A DNA stretch of 64,000 nucleotides, from NCBI RefSeq assembly GCF_000429505.1, contig NZ_AUBZ01000005.1:99129-163128 (forward strand), in the 5' to 3' direction. Both the position numbers and the translations under genes were made by a program. Below are positions 9,840 through 19,338 of the stretch, one piece after another; the first letter of the stretch is position 1; each line of letters starts with the position of its first letter. The stretch is from Aliagarivorans taiwanensis DSM 22990 (GTDB taxonomy: Bacteria > Pseudomonadota > Gammaproteobacteria > Enterobacterales > Celerinatantimonadaceae). The notes under the pieces are model-generated. The model was not told the origin of the DNA. It did no database searches and saw only the letters and a list, made by a program, of their open reading frames with translations.

Positions 9840-10042
9840 AGCCGTTCTTTAACCTCTCTTGCCGCTAACATCCTGTCTTGTTTTGCTTTTATCTGGGAAA
9901 TACTGCGGGTAAGCGCCTGGCGTTTCAAAATACTGTCGACTACAACCGCTCCCAACGTGAGTAAGGTGCAACCAAATGACAACCAAACGTAAAAGCCATA
10001 ACCGCCCATCGCCACAAAATCTGCAAAACTATCAAACTGCAT
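9836..10042 (-). CDS. ccmD: Haem exporter small subunit CcmD
   Basis: Small single-pass membrane protein that stabilises the CcmC-CcmE complex and helps release holo-CcmE from the CcmAB transporter. The 68-residue product begins [20 protein letters not shown], with the family's Met-Gly-Gly-Tyr/Phe block before the membrane helix (21-38), and then a charged tail. It is poorly conserved in general, but its position between ccmC (one base away) and ccmE makes the call firm. Confidence 0.93.
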   Translation of the reverse strand: MQFDSFADFVAMGGYGFYVWLSFGCTLLTLGAVVVDSILKRQALTRSISQIKAKQDRMLAAREVKERL

Positions 10043-10043
10043 C

Positions 10044-10790
10044 TCAGGCCTCTCCCGTGCCTAACAATAACTGCCTAACCCAAGGCCGCCGCTGCTCGCG
10101 TTTGAGCAACTCGGTGCGAAAACGAACCAGGCTTAGCGCACCCAAGAACGCGCCGAAGCCAACGATGTTGATTAGCAGTGGCCATAACATGGCGCTATCG
10201 ATGGATGGCTTGGCGAACTTGGTGATTGACGCCCCTTGGTGCAAGGTATTCCACCACTCCACCGAATAATGAATAATCGGTAGGTTGATCACCCCGACCA
10301 AGCTGAGAATACTGGCAGAGCGTCCGGCTAAGGCTTTGTCGTCAAAGGCGTTGTACAGGGCAATCACGCCGAGATATAAAAACAGCAAGATAAGCTCGGA
10401 GGTTAAACGGGCGTCCCACACCCACCAAGTGCCCCACATGGGCTTGCCCCACGCCGCGCCGGTAAGCAATGCAATAAAGGTAAAGCCGGCACCAATGGGC
10501 GCCACCGCTGCCACGTAGATTTCAGACTGTTTGATCTGCCACACCAGCGCGATAAAGCCGGCAATGGCCATGGTCAGATAGGCCCCCATGGAGAGAATGG
10601 CCGCTGGCACGTGCACATAGATAATCCGAAAACTATCGCCCTGCTGATAATCAGAAGGCGCGAACAACAACCCCCAAACCGTGCCAATACTCAAGCACAG
10701 CACCGCCAGTGCAGTAAACCACGGCACAAAGGCACCAGCTAAACGAAAGCTTGCTTCGGGTTTTGCATAGGGATGCAACCATTTCCACAT
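10044..10790 (-). CDS. ccmC: Haem transporter/handling protein CcmC
   Basis: Inner-membrane protein that presents haem to CcmE. It has six hydrophobic segments, the WWD motif MWGTWWVWDARLTSELILL near residue 120, and two histidine-bearing periplasmic loops (YVHVPAAILSMGAY about 60, IIHYSVEWWNTLHQG about 175) that bind the haem. Its 248 residues match the family. It lies 43 bases downstream of ccmB. Confidence 0.96.
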   Translation of the reverse strand: MWKWLHPYAKPEASFRLAGAFVPWFTALAVLCLSIGTVWGLLFAPSDYQQGDSFRIIYVHVPAAILSMGAYLTMAIAGFIALVWQIKQSEIYVAAVAPIGAGFTFIALLTGAAWGKPMWGTWWVWDARLTSELILLFLYLGVIALYNAFDDKALAGRSASILSLVGVINLPIIHYSVEWWNTLHQGASITKFAKPSIDSAMLWPLLINIVGFGAFLGALSLVRFRTELLKREQRRPWVRQLLLGTGEA

Positions 10791-10833
10791 AATATCGCCT
10801 ACTTCAGAAATCCGTTATCAAAGGCCCAGCGCC

Positions 10834-11499
10834 CTAACTCATGCTCACCCGCAACGCACTGGCTGTTGCAAAAGGAGCGAAACAAAGCGTTAACATTGCA
10901 ATGGCTCCCATAATCGCTAAATGCCCCGCATAGGGCAAGCCAAACGAGGCCGCCTCGATAGCAGATGTTGCAAAAATGAGAACCGGTATGAACAACGGTA
11001 AGACTAATAAACTCAATAGAACCCCTCCACGTCGCAGCCCAACTGTTAGTGCTACGCCAACGCCTCCAATAAGGCTCAACACCGGTGTGCCAATCAACAA
11101 GGTGAGAAAGGTAGCTTTGAAGATGGGCATACTCAGGCCGAGTAACACGGCAAACAGCGGTGATAGCAGTAGCAGTGGTAAGGCAGTGAGCAGCCAATGA
11201 GCCACGATCTTGGCCAAACTGAGTGCGGCCAGCGGGTGCCCTGAAAGAAGCAACTGCTCCAGCGAGCCATCCAGATAATCATCTCGGAACAAACGCTCGA
11301 GCGATAGCAGTGAGGAGAGTAACGCTGCGACCCATAGCACACCTGGGGCAACGCGGGCCAGTAGCTCTGGCTCTGGGCCGAGCGCCAGTGGAAACAAGGT
11401 GATAACAATCAGCAAAAACCACAGCGGATTGAGAATGTCCGATTTGCGGCGCATCGCAATAAGCAGCTCGCGCTGAACAACGTTGAATGCAGCTCTCAC
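10834..11499 (-). CDS. ccmB: Haem exporter permease CcmB
   Basis: Membrane subunit of the CcmAB ABC complex, whose ATP hydrolysis drives release of holo-CcmE. The 221-residue protein has six hydrophobic segments and the family start FNVVQRELLIAMRRKSDILNP, followed by LFRDDYLDGSLEQLLLS. Its ATG overlaps the ccmA stop by four bases, as expected for a coupled subunit pair. Confidence 0.95.
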   Translation of the reverse strand: MRAAFNVVQRELLIAMRRKSDILNPLWFLLIVITLFPLALGPEPELLARVAPGVLWVAALLSSLLSLERLFRDDYLDGSLEQLLLSGHPLAALSLAKIVAHWLLTALPLLLLSPLFAVLLGLSMPIFKATFLTLLIGTPVLSLIGGVGVALTVGLRRGGVLLSLLVLPLFIPVLIFATSAIEAASFGLPYAGHLAIMGAIAMLTLCFAPFATASALRVSMS

Positions 11500-12128
11500 A
11501 TCAGCTCCCGACTCGCGGACAGCTCAATCACTCGATAGTGTTCCGCAGGCATTTGTAGGCTTTGGTGTGTGGTAAGGATGACCATGCCGCCCCGCTCACA
11601 ATGCTGAAGGAGTATCTTCTCTAAGTAAGCAACGCCCTGCTTGTCGATGGCGGTAAACGGCTCGTCGAGGATCCATAACAAGCGCTGGTTCACCCACAGG
11701 CGCGCCAGTGCCACCCGCCGCTGTTGCCCTGCTGACAAGTGCGCGCAGGGTTCGTCCTCAAGACCCGCAAGACCCACTCGCGCTAAGATCTCGAAATAAT
11801 CTGGCTCAGGTGTTTGCATGCTATCCATGCCTTTAAAAAACTGCAGGTTCTCCAGCGCGCTAAGTTCTGATTTGATACCCGCAAGATGGCCAAGATAGAG
11901 AAGCTGCTGATGGTAGCGTTGGGAGAAGCGTTGAATAGACTCGCCTTGCCAGAGCACCTCTCCGGAGGCTGGCAACGATAAACCAGCCAACAAGCGTAGC
12001 AAGCTGGTTTTACCTGCTCCGTTGACACCGGCAATCTGAATAATCTGTCCTTGCTGGATGCTAAAATTTAGCCCTGAAAACAACTCGTGTTGATCCCGGG
12101 TGCAAGCCAGCTCCTTCGCTTGTAACAT
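11496..12128 (-). CDS. ccmA: Haem exporter ATP-binding subunit CcmA
   Basis: ATPase of the CcmAB complex. Walker A is AGVNGAGKTSLLRLLAG (about 33-49), the ABC signature is LSAGQQRRVALARLW (about 131), and Walker B is LLWILDEPFTAID; the switch histidine is in ILTTHQSL. Its 210 residues are typical. It is the first gene of the ccmABCDEFGHI run, so the 188-base gap upstream, shared with the chemotaxis operon terminator, should contain the ccm promoter. Confidence 0.95.
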   Translation of the reverse strand: MLQAKELACTRDQHELFSGLNFSIQQGQIIQIAGVNGAGKTSLLRLLAGLSLPASGEVLWQGESIQRFSQRYHQQLLYLGHLAGIKSELSALENLQFFKGMDSMQTPEPDYFEILARVGLAGLEDEPCAHLSAGQQRRVALARLWVNQRLLWILDEPFTAIDKQGVAYLEKILLQHCERGGMVILTTHQSLQMPAEHYRVIELSASRELM

Positions 12129-12264
12129 TGGCTAAGCAATTGAATTCCTTTAATCCAAGATGTTAACACAGTGCAACAAAAATTAGCATCACCGACCTCA
12201 CAGTGGTGCTCGAACGTTGATTTTTTATACTAACCCGTGTTTTCGCAAAGAATCAGGCAAAAAG

Positions 12265-12288
12265 AAAGGGAAGCTCATGCTTCCCTTT
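12265..12288 (-). terminator. Rho-independent terminator after the chemotaxis block
   Basis: A perfect 10-bp stem, AAAGGGAAGC paired with GCTTCCCTTT around a 4-base loop, is followed on the minus strand by CTTTTTG. It lies 29 bases after the stop of the DUF2802 gene and before ccmA, so it probably ends the flagellar-chemotaxis transcripts and separates them from the ccm operon. Confidence 0.8.
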
Positions 12289-12316
12289 TCTATTGGTTCA
12301 ATGCTTTAGAACTATC

Positions 12317-12745
12317 TTAAGCAGAACCTTTGAGTTTTTGTTGCAGGTTAAGCAATAGTTCTGCTTCTGCTTTGGGGATCTCGCACTCTCGCATAACCTC
12401 AGTGACATCAGCGCCCAACTCCACCATCTTCATGGCGCGATTATAGAGTTTTGAGTCGGTGTCTTGAGCCATGCTTTGAAGCTGCCCTTGTTTACGTTCG
12501 GTTTCTTCAAGTGCCTCGCGCTGTCTAGCCAGTTCACCGGTAAACGCACTGTTTGCCGCATGTAACTCGGATAGCTGTTTCTCGGTCGCAACTTGCTTAG
12601 ATAACAGCTCCTTTGCTAAACGCTCTAGAGACTTAGCCTTACGCTGAGCTTCTTCAAGTTTCGCGTGTAGACGTTTTGCTAGCCAAGCAAACACCAAAAT
12701 ACAACAAGGTAACAACACCAGCAGGCTAATCAAAATGCCATTCAT
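12317..12745 (-). CDS. DUF2802 family membrane-anchored coiled-coil protein
   Basis: Function is not established. The 142-residue protein has one N-terminal membrane segment (4-24), a long charged coiled coil (about 28-100), and a C-terminal helical domain about 100-140 (YNRAMKMVELGADVTEVMRECEIPKAEAELLLNLQ) that looks like a small helix-turn-helix-type fold and is the DUF2802 hallmark. It follows cheW by two bases at the end of the chemotaxis operon; as I recall, the same gene follows cheW in Vibrio and Pseudomonas polar-flagellum clusters. Genomic context suggests a role at the polar chemotaxis or flagellar complex, but this is inference. Confidence 0.85.
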   Translation of the reverse strand: MNGILISLLVLLPCCILVFAWLAKRLHAKLEEAQRKAKSLERLAKELLSKQVATEKQLSELHAANSAFTGELARQREALEETERKQGQLQSMAQDTDSKLYNRAMKMVELGADVTEVMRECEIPKAEAELLLNLQQKLKGSA

Positions 12746-12747
12746 AA

Positions 12748-13236
12748 TTACAACGCGCTTATTTCATCCCACTCTTCATCTGAGAGCAGCTTGTTTAAAT
12801 CAACCAAAATCAGTAACTGGCCATCACGATTACTCACGCCTTGGATAAACTTAGCGCTTTCTTCTGTGCCAACGTTTGGCGCAACATCAATCTCTGAGGA
12901 GCGTAGGTAAACCACCTCAGCAACACTGTCTACGAGGATACCAATCACCTGGGACTCAGCTTCGATGATAACAATCCGAGAGTTCTCGGTGATCTCCGAC
13001 GAGTGCAAGCCAAAACGTGAACGGGTATCAATTACCGTCACGACATTGCCTCGCAGGTTGATAATACCTAGCACGTAGCTAGGAGCGCCGGGAACCGGGG
13101 CAATTTCGGTATAGCGAAGGACTTCTTGCACCTGCATCACATTGATGCCGTAGGTTTCGTTTTCTAACTGAAACGTTACCCACTGGAGCACTTCATCCTC
13201 TGCGACGTTTTCGGCAATGTTGCGTTGCTCGCTCAT
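12748..13236 (-). CDS. cheW: Chemotaxis adaptor CheW
   Basis: Scaffold linking chemoreceptors to the CheA kinase. The 162-residue protein is a single CheW (SH3-like double barrel) domain with QWVTFQLENETYGINVMQVQEV, the PGAPSYVLGIINLRGNVVTVID block and VGILVDSVAEVV. An acidic N-terminal extension of about 18 residues precedes the domain. It lies 113 bases downstream of parP, and a perfect inverted repeat lies in that gap. Confidence 0.96.
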   Translation of the reverse strand: MSEQRNIAENVAEDEVLQWVTFQLENETYGINVMQVQEVLRYTEIAPVPGAPSYVLGIINLRGNVVTVIDTRSRFGLHSSEITENSRIVIIEAESQVIGILVDSVAEVVYLRSSEIDVAPNVGTEESAKFIQGVSNRDGQLLILVDLNKLLSDEEWDEISAL

Positions 13237-13257
13237 TTGCTCTTCCTTTTTTCGTTA

Positions 13258-13279
13258 AAGAGGCAGATCGCAGCCTCTT
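13258..13279. repeat. Inverted repeat in the cheW leader
   Basis: AAGAGGC and GCCTCTT form a perfect 7-bp stem around an 8-base loop, about 20 bases upstream of the cheW start. No T tract follows on either strand, so it is not a convincing terminator; it could be an RNA stem that affects cheW translation or mRNA ends, or chance. Confidence 0.3.
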
Positions 13280-13349
13280 ATCTCGTACTATTCACTAACT
13301 GTAAGATATACAGCGTTTTTTAACCAGCAAAAGCACGTCATTCACGTAA

Positions 13350-14276
13350 CTAATTGCCTTCGATGTTCACACCTTGCTCAAGCATCGCTTCTAGCTCGCT
13401 AACATGCAGCAGGGCACACATCCGCTTCTTCACCATGCCGGCAAGCCAAGGACGTTTTCCCGGCTCACTACGCCATTTTATATCGTCCCGGTTAAGCTTT
13501 TGCGTACCGTGGAGTTTTTCACAGCTTAGCCCCCAAGCTGACTCACCCAACATGATCAGGTACTTGTAGTCGGTGGTGACCTCTTTCCCGGGTAACACCC
13601 ATTTAGCAGTGTCAACCGCCGACAATTTGCGCTCGCGCTCGATCATGATGCCTGCGAACCAAGCAGGCTTTCCAAACAACGGGCTGATCTCGGTCACTCG
13701 ATGAATTCCGCCTAGCTCTGTTAGGGGCACGCCAAATGTTACTCCGGCAGCTTCAAAAAACAGCACTTGAAACTCTTCATCAACCTCGATGTTTTGCCAA
13801 GGATCTGGGGCTGGCGGCTGAGGTTCGGGTTCGAGCTCTACGGCCACGTCGATCTCTGGCTCAGCAACCTCCACCTCAATGCGTTGCTCAGGAATATCAA
13901 CAGGCAGCACACTCGGCGTGGGATCGGCCAAGGGCTTGGATTCTGCACGAGATACCTCAGCAGGCAGGGTCGCTGTAGCTACTGGCTCGACGGGCGCGGC
14001 AATACGTTTCTCAGCCTCTGCTAACAACTGCTTTAAGGGCTTGCGGTGTTTAAACGGGGATTCAGGCTCACTGGCGGCTGTCGTAACAAACGGAGTATGC
14101 TTGGGCGGCTCTTCAGCCACAGCCTGCTGAACGACTTCGGCCTCCTCAGTAGGAAGCTCAGTTTCAAGCGCTGGTGCGCTCGCAGATGCTTTATCAGGCT
14201 CAGGCGCAGTAGACTCACTTAACAAGGAGTCGAAATAATCACCCAGCGCTTGCTCCATCAACTTATCGCTGTTCAT
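13350..14276 (-). CDS. parP: ParP-like chemotaxis array localisation protein (CheW-domain)
   Basis: ParP proteins connect the ParC ATPase to chemoreceptor arrays and stop CheA from dissociating from the pole (known from Vibrio). The 308-residue protein has a short conserved N-terminus (MNSDKLMEQALGDYFDSLLSE), a Pro/Glu/Ala-rich unstructured stretch to about 165, and a C-terminal CheW-like domain (FQVLFFEAAGVTFGVPLTEL ... WFAGIMIERERKLSAVDTAKWV). I start it at the ATG at 14276, which overlaps the parC stop as ATGA; an upstream in-frame ATG at 14348 would overlap parC by 76 bases. Order parC-parP-cheW matches Vibrio. Confidence 0.85.
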   Translation of the reverse strand: MNSDKLMEQALGDYFDSLLSESTAPEPDKASASAPALETELPTEEAEVVQQAVAEEPPKHTPFVTTAASEPESPFKHRKPLKQLLAEAEKRIAAPVEPVATATLPAEVSRAESKPLADPTPSVLPVDIPEQRIEVEVAEPEIDVAVELEPEPQPPAPDPWQNIEVDEEFQVLFFEAAGVTFGVPLTELGGIHRVTEISPLFGKPAWFAGIMIERERKLSAVDTAKWVLPGKEVTTDYKYLIMLGESAWGLSCEKLHGTQKLNRDDIKWRSEPGKRPWLAGMVKKRMCALLHVSELEAMLEQGVNIEGN

Positions 14277-15058
14277 AAGCCACCCTGACGGTCCTGGATT
14301 CGCTGCAGATAGCTCAGCAAGGTCTCGTAGGCAAACACGCCGCGACACTTTTTAATGTAGAGCGAGGGAGGCATGTGCTTGAGGCTGGCATCGCGAAACT
14401 TGGTATCGATGGGGATCACCGAGTTCCACACGTTATCAGGATAGCTCTCCTGTAACTGCTTAAGCGCGGCGAGTGAAGCTTTGGTGCGTTTGTCATACAT
14501 AGTGGGCACTACGGTGTAGCGCAGCGGCGCAGGACAAGAGCGCTGCATAATCTGCAGGGTTTTCACCATCCGCTCCAGGCCTTTTATGGCCAAGAACTCG
14601 GTTTGAACCGGCACCAACACGCGTGAGCTAGCAGCCAAAGCATTCACCATCATGACGCCCAATACCGGCGGGCAATCAATGAGTGCGTAGTCATAGCGGT
14701 CTTCCAAGCGCTCAAGAATACGTTTGAGAATCAGACCCATGCCTTCGCGCTGCCCCAACACTTTGTCGAGGGTTGCCAGCGCCATACTCGCCGGGATCAG
14801 GTCCAAGCCGTCAAACTCGGTGTTCTGTATGCTGTGATTGATGGTGGCATCGTCGAGTTCAGGCTGTTGATAGAGCTCGTATAGGGTGCCTTGCATGCTA
14901 TCGACGTCAAAGCCGAGATAGCTGGTAAGAGAGGCGTGGGGATCAGTGTCAATTAACAACACCCGTTTACCCTGCTGGACTAATAGCCCCGCCAGAGAGA
15001 TGACGGTTGTCGTCTTCCCTACCCCGCCTTTTTGGTTGGCAACTGTCCAAACCTTCAC
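14273..15058 (-). CDS. parC: ParA-family ATPase ParC, polar positioning of chemotaxis arrays
   Basis: Deviant-Walker ParA/MinD-type ATPase. Motifs: KGGVGKTTTVISLAG (Walker A with the signature lysine, residues 10-24), LIDTDPHASLTSYLG, and DYALIDCPPVLGVMMVNAL (Walker B). It has no N-terminal DNA-binding extension, and no parB or parS is nearby; sitting between cheB and parP, it is the chemotaxis-type ParC and not a chromosome or plasmid partition protein. The gene symbol is shared with topoisomerase IV subunit ParC, which this is not. It has a 172-base gap upstream that may contain its own promoter. Confidence 0.87.
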   Translation of the reverse strand: MKVWTVANQKGGVGKTTTVISLAGLLVQQGKRVLLIDTDPHASLTSYLGFDVDSMQGTLYELYQQPELDDATINHSIQNTEFDGLDLIPASMALATLDKVLGQREGMGLILKRILERLEDRYDYALIDCPPVLGVMMVNALAASSRVLVPVQTEFLAIKGLERMVKTLQIMQRSCPAPLRYTVVPTMYDKRTKASLAALKQLQESYPDNVWNSVIPIDTKFRDASLKHMPPSLYIKKCRGVFAYETLLSYLQRIQDRQGGL

Positions 15059-15230
15059 AATCGTTCCTGCCTAAACATAAATGCGATTTCGCTAAACACT
15101 TCTAACTTGTTGTAATAAATAAGGGTAATACGACTTAACGGAAGTTACTGAGAGTCTGCTCTAAACTCAACAAACTAAAGTACCTCCCATCATCGATGTC
15201 GGCCGGAACAGTCAATTCTTTACTGCACGT

Positions 15231-16361
15231 TTAGCCATTCACCTCGCTGAGTATGGCATCGGCAAACTGTTCCAAGGGCAGCTGCTCACTGCACAAGCCT
15301 GAACTGGCGATCGCCTGAGGCATACCGTAAACCACACAACTGGCCTCATCTTGAGCCCAGATAGTTGCGCCCTGTTGCTTTAACAACTTAGCGCCATCAC
15401 GTCCATCGGCGCCCATTCCGGTTAGCACCATCGCTAGCACATCACCGCTGTGGCTCTTGGCGAGCGATGCAAAAGTAATGTCTACGCAGGGTTTGTAGTT
15501 CACCTTGTCATTGCCTTCGACGATACGTAAGCGCCCACCACCGCGTGGTTCCACCATCATCTGCTTGCCACCCGGAGCCAGGTAGGCCCAGCCAGGGCGA
15601 AGCTCGTCACCATCTTCGGCTTGCTTGACGTTGATCTTACACAAGCTGTTTAGGCGCGAAGCAAAGGCTGCGGTAAAGGTTGCGGGCATGTGCTGAACCA
15701 ACAAGATCGGCTTGTTAAAGTTTGCCGGTAGCTGGGTCAAAATGGTTTGCAGTGCCACCGGCCCACCGGTCGAGGTACCGATTGCGACGATCTTGTAACG
15801 CTTGCCAGAGGCCCGGAACTTGCGGGCCGCTGGGCGCTCTGCAGGGGCGGAGCGAGTCGGTGCGCTTGGGCGCTCTAGTGGGGTACGGGCCGCGGGTGTT
15901 GACTGGCGAGTCGGGGCAGCGCTACTTGGCCGGGCTGGAGCCGCGGGTCTGCGTAGTCCAATACGACGGCGCGACAAGGCCTTAACTCGCTGCTGCAGCA
16001 AGCTGACCGCTTCTTCACGATCACGGGCAATGTCTTCAAATTTTTTCGGTATAAAGTCGAGCGCACCGGCTTCCAGAGCATCGAGAGTGGCTTGGGCACC
16101 CTCGTGGGTGAGCGATGAGAACATCAAGATGGGCGTCGGGTTGCTGCCCATGATCTCTTTTACCGCGGAGATGCCGTCCATGACGGGCATCTCGATATCC
16201 ATGGTGACCACATCAGGCTTAAGACGCGCCACCATTTCGACGGCTTCTTTACCATTTTTTGCCGCGTCGATCACTTCCAGCGATGGCTCGGCATTGAGGA
16301 TCTCGGTCACCCGGCGACGAAAAAAACTCGAGTCGTCAACGACGAGTACTTTTATCGACAT
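15231..16361 (-). CDS. cheB: Protein-glutamate methylesterase/glutaminase CheB
   Basis: Response regulator that demethylates and deamidates chemoreceptors when phosphorylated by CheA, giving adaptation. Residues 1-120 are a receiver with phosphoacceptor D55 ([14 protein letters not shown]). A Pro/Ala/Arg-rich linker follows at about 140-185, unusually long. The esterase domain holds the catalytic serine in [11 protein letters not shown], the histidine in [14 protein letters not shown], and the aspartate in [11 protein letters not shown]. No cheR is in the window. The 14-base gap to cheA indicates one operon. Confidence 0.96.
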   Translation of the reverse strand: MSIKVLVVDDSSFFRRRVTEILNAEPSLEVIDAAKNGKEAVEMVARLKPDVVTMDIEMPVMDGISAVKEIMGSNPTPILMFSSLTHEGAQATLDALEAGALDFIPKKFEDIARDREEAVSLLQQRVKALSRRRIGLRRPAAPARPSSAAPTRQSTPAARTPLERPSAPTRSAPAERPAARKFRASGKRYKIVAIGTSTGGPVALQTILTQLPANFNKPILLVQHMPATFTAAFASRLNSLCKINVKQAEDGDELRPGWAYLAPGGKQMMVEPRGGGRLRIVEGNDKVNYKPCVDITFASLAKSHSGDVLAMVLTGMGADGRDGAKLLKQQGATIWAQDEASCVVYGMPQAIASSGLCSEQLPLEQFADAILSEVNG

Positions 16362-16375
16362 AGTGTTCGCTCCGC

Positions 16376-18556
16376 TTAAAGACGCTTAGCGTAACGCTTG
16401 AGCAAACTAGGAATATCCAGAATTAGCGCAATACGTCCATCGCTGGTAATGGTTGCCCCCGCCATCCCTGGGGTACCGTGTAATAACTGATCGAGCGCTT
16501 TAATCACTACTTCTTCCTGGCCAATCAGGTTGTCCACCACGAAGCCGACTTGCTGAGGGCCAATTTGCACAATTACCACGTGGCCAAGCTGTCCGCGCTC
16601 AGCACGATTGCCACCACGGATTAACCAGTCTTGCAGGTAGAACAGCGGAATAGCGCGCTCACGTACGATGATGGTTTCCTGACCATCTACCACGTTGATC
16701 TTGGCAAGGTCGAGGTGGAAGATTTCATTAACGCTGGTCAGTGGCAGGGCAAAGGTTTGCTTGCCTACATCAACCATAAGGGTTGGCAGAATTGCCAGGG
16801 TCAATGGCACTTTAATCTGAAGGGTTGTGCCCTCGCCCATTGCCGAGTCGATATCGATGGAGCCGTTGAGCTGGGTAATGCTGGTTTTCACCACATCCAT
16901 ACCCACGCCGCGCCCTGAGATATCCGAGATTTCGGTCTTGGTTGAGAAGCCAGGCGCAAAAATCAGGTTGTAGGCATCTTTGTCTGACATGCGATTGGCT
17001 GCATCGGCATCGAGTACGCCGCGATCAATCGCGATGTTCTTCAGTTTCTCTGCATCCATCCCCGCACCATCATCTTCGATAGTGAGTAGAATGTGGTCGC
17101 CCTCTTGGGAAGCCGACAAACGGATGGTTCCGGTGCGCTGTTTGCCAGCAGCAATCCGCACGTCGGGCATCTCGATACCATGATCAACACTGTTGCGGAC
17201 CAAGTGGACCAGCGGATCAGCCAGCGCTTCAACCAAGTTTTTGTCAAGATCGGTCTCTTCACCCACCAGCTCCAGACTGATGTCCTTTTTCAAGCTACGC
17301 GCCAAATCACGAACCACGCGAGGGAAGCGGCCAAACACCTTCTTGATTGGCTGCATGCGGGTTTTCATCACCGCACCTTGTAGATCGGCGGTGACCACGT
17401 CCAGGTTTGCGGTCGCTTTGGACATCTCTTCGTCGTTGCTGTTAATGCCCAGACTCACCAAGCGGTTACGCACCAATACCAACTCACCCACCATGTTCAT
17501 GATGTCATCGAGGGTCTTAGTATCAACGCGGATATTGGTCTCGCCTTGGGGCGCTTTAGCCGGCGCGGCTTTCTCCTGCTTGGCTGCCGGCTTTTGCGCA
17601 GCTGGGGCTGGCTTGGCTGGTGCCGCAGGCTTAGCGGCGGCTGGTTTTGCCTCAGCGGGCTTGGCAGGTGCAGCTGGTTTGGCTGGCTTAGCGGCCGCTT
17701 CAGCGACCTTGGGCGCTTTACCTACGCCGTGTAACTGGTCGAGTAGCTGCTCGAACTCATCATCATTGATGAGGTCGCCATCGGCGGAGGCGGGAGCTGC
17801 AGGCTCAGGCGCTTTAGGCGCCGCTGGAGCACTCGCCTCGGTAGGAGCACCGCCATGCTGGCCTTTACCATGAAGCTCATCGAGTAACTTCTCGAACTCA
17901 TCATCGGTGATATCACCATCAGCAGCAGGAGCACTCGCTGGTGCAGGCGCTGCGGGCGCGGCCGCAGGGGCTGCAGTAGTGGGCGCTTGCCCACTGCCGT
18001 GCAACTCATCAAGAAGTTTTTCAAACTCGTCGTCGGTGATCTCATCGATTGAGCCACCTTCTGCAGCGACTTGTGGAGCCGCTTCGGGCTCAGACTCTGG
18101 GGCCACTTCAACCACTGGCTCGGGTTCTGGTTCAGGCTCCGGCTCGCTGGCGACCTCACCGGCACTGTTGGGATCGCTTAAGTGATGGAGTTGGTCGAGC
18201 AAGGCTTGAGGCGCTGCGGTAAGTTCTTCTCGCGCCTGCACGCAAGCGAACATCTCGTTGACGGTATCGAGCGCTTCTAGGATCACATCCATCAGCTCGG
18301 GGGTAACCGGCCGGCCACCGTTGCGCAATACGTCAAACACGTTTTCGGCGCCGTGACAAACATCGACCAACTCATTGAGAGAAAGGAAGCCCGCGCCACC
18401 TTTTACGGTATGGAACCCACGGAAGATCGCGTTCAGCAAATCGGAATCTTCGGGGCGTTTCTCAAGCTCGACCAGTTGCTCTGAGAGCTCTTCGAGAATT
18501 TCTGCGGCTTCAATTAAGAAGTCCTGAAGGATATCTTCATCTACGTCAAACGACAT
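16376..18556 (-). CDS. cheA: Chemotaxis histidine kinase CheA
   Basis: Sensor kinase of the chemotaxis array that phosphorylates CheY and CheB. Domains: P1 (1-125) with H49 in [14 protein letters not shown]; a 210-residue Ala/Pro/Glu-rich linker (about 130-340) without a recognisable P2 domain but with three copies of the acidic motif DDEFE.LLD.LHG; P3 dimerisation (340-400); P4 ATP-binding (about 400-590) with N box [14 protein letters not shown] and G boxes DDGAGMD and [10 protein letters not shown]5 regulatory CheW-like domain to 726. In Vibrio the CheA linker carries the segment that binds ParP, and parC and parP lie downstream here, so the linker motifs may do this job or bind CheY. Confidence 0.96.
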   Translation of the reverse strand: MSFDVDEDILQDFLIEAAEILEELSEQLVELEKRPEDSDLLNAIFRGFHTVKGGAGFLSLNELVDVCHGAENVFDVLRNGGRPVTPELMDVILEALDTVNEMFACVQAREELTAAPQALLDQLHHLSDPNSAGEVASEPEPEPEPEPVVEVAPESEPEAAPQVAAEGGSIDEITDDEFEKLLDELHGSGQAPTTAAPAAAPAAPAPASAPAADGDITDDEFEKLLDELHGKGQHGGAPTEASAPAAPKAPEPAAPASADGDLINDDEFEQLLDQLHGVGKAPKVAEAAAKPAKPAAPAKPAEAKPAAAKPAAPAKPAPAAQKPAAKQEKAAPAKAPQGETNIRVDTKTLDDIMNMVGELVLVRNRLVSLGINSNDEEMSKATANLDVVTADLQGAVMKTRMQPIKKVFGRFPRVVRDLARSLKKDISLELVGEETDLDKNLVEALADPLVHLVRNSVDHGIEMPDVRIAAGKQRTGTIRLSASQEGDHILLTIEDDGAGMDAEKLKNIAIDRGVLDADAANRMSDKDAYNLIFAPGFSTKTEISDISGRGVGMDVVKTSITQLNGSIDIDSAMGEGTTLQIKVPLTLAILPTLMVDVGKQTFALPLTSVNEIFHLDLAKINVVDGQETIIVRERAIPLFYLQDWLIRGGNRAERGQLGHVVIVQIGPQQVGFVVDNLIGQEEVVIKALDQLLHGTPGMAGATITSDGRIALILDIPSLLKRYAKRL
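17726..18040 (-). repeat. Three copies of a [13 protein letters not shown] motif in the CheA linker
   Basis: Within cheA, residues 173-187, 216-230 and 263-277 read [15 protein letters not shown] twice and [15 protein letters not shown] once, at spacings of 43 and 47 residues, separated by Ala/Pro-rich stretches. The regular spacing and conserved amphipathic pattern against a freely varying background point to a selected binding motif rather than random low complexity. Confidence 0.8.
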
Positions 18557-18567
18557 TTGCTGTTCCC

Positions 18568-19314
18568 CTAGAATCCTAAGCTGGACAACAGATCGTCAAC
18601 GTCGTCCTGCGATTGAACAACGTCTTCACGCTGTTCCTTGTTCATGATTGGTCCTTCCGCTTCGATTCCTTTGTCCGCTTTGCTTTGGGTAGTTGGCTGT
18701 TCGTTCAATTGCTCGTTGCCGAACAGGGTAAGCATTTCGACGAGGCGATCTTCCACCTCTTGAACCAAGGTGATGACCTTGCGAATCATTTGGCCGGTGA
18801 GGTCTTGGAAGTCCTGGGCCATCAAAATTTCGGTCAGCATATTACGCAGTTTGTCTGCGCTGAGGTTAGAAGAAGCTAGAAAAGCGTCGATTTGGTGGCA
18901 TAGGGTTTTAAACTGCCCCACTTCGATACGGCGTTCCATCAAACCACGCCACACCGGCATGATCTCATCAATATCGCTGGTCATCTGATCTGCAATGGGC
19001 AGGCCGGATTCAACGACATCCATGGTTTTATTGGCCGCCTGATCGGTCATCTCGATAACGTAGTTCAGGCGGTCTTTAGCATCGGGAATATCTTGGCTGG
19101 CAAGCTCGCCTATCCGAACATCTAGCTTGAAATCATTGAGGGAGTCGTGCAGTTCACGGGTCAACTGACCCACTTTATCGAACAACTGACTGGCATTGGG
19201 AGCACACAGTTCACTGACCAGAGAATTTGCATCCTCAACATTTCCCTGTTGCAAAAGGCTGACCAGTCGTTGGGCATCTTCAAGATTGATGATGGGGCTT
19301 ATTTCCTTGCTCAC
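18568..19314 (-). CDS. cheZ: CheY-phosphate phosphatase CheZ
   Basis: Speeds dephosphorylation of CheY-P. The helical hairpin carries the active-site block ILMAQDFQDLTGQMIRK (about 166-182) with the catalytic glutamine, and the C-terminal peptide DDVDDLLSSLGF is the classical CheY-binding tail. At 248 residues it is slightly longer than the E. coli protein (214), the excess being a linker before the tail. It sits 11 bases from cheA and 24 from cheY. Confidence 0.96.
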   Translation of the reverse strand: MSKEISPIINLEDAQRLVSLLQQGNVEDANSLVSELCAPNASQLFDKVGQLTRELHDSLNDFKLDVRIGELASQDIPDAKDRLNYVIEMTDQAANKTMDVVESGLPIADQMTSDIDEIMPVWRGLMERRIEVGQFKTLCHQIDAFLASSNLSADKLRNMLTEILMAQDFQDLTGQMIRKVITLVQEVEDRLVEMLTLFGNEQLNEQPTTQSKADKGIEAEGPIMNKEQREDVVQSQDDVDDLLSSLGF

Positions 19315-19338
19315 ACAAGTTCCTTTATAGTTTTTAGT

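Noticed and set aside
13258..13279. Inverted repeat as terminator between parP and cheW
   Set aside because: No T tract on either strand and cheW would be cut off from its operon; kept only as a weak repeat.
14273..15058. parC as a chromosome or plasmid partition ATPase
   Set aside because: No parB or parS nearby, and its position between cheB and parP is that of the chemotaxis ParC.
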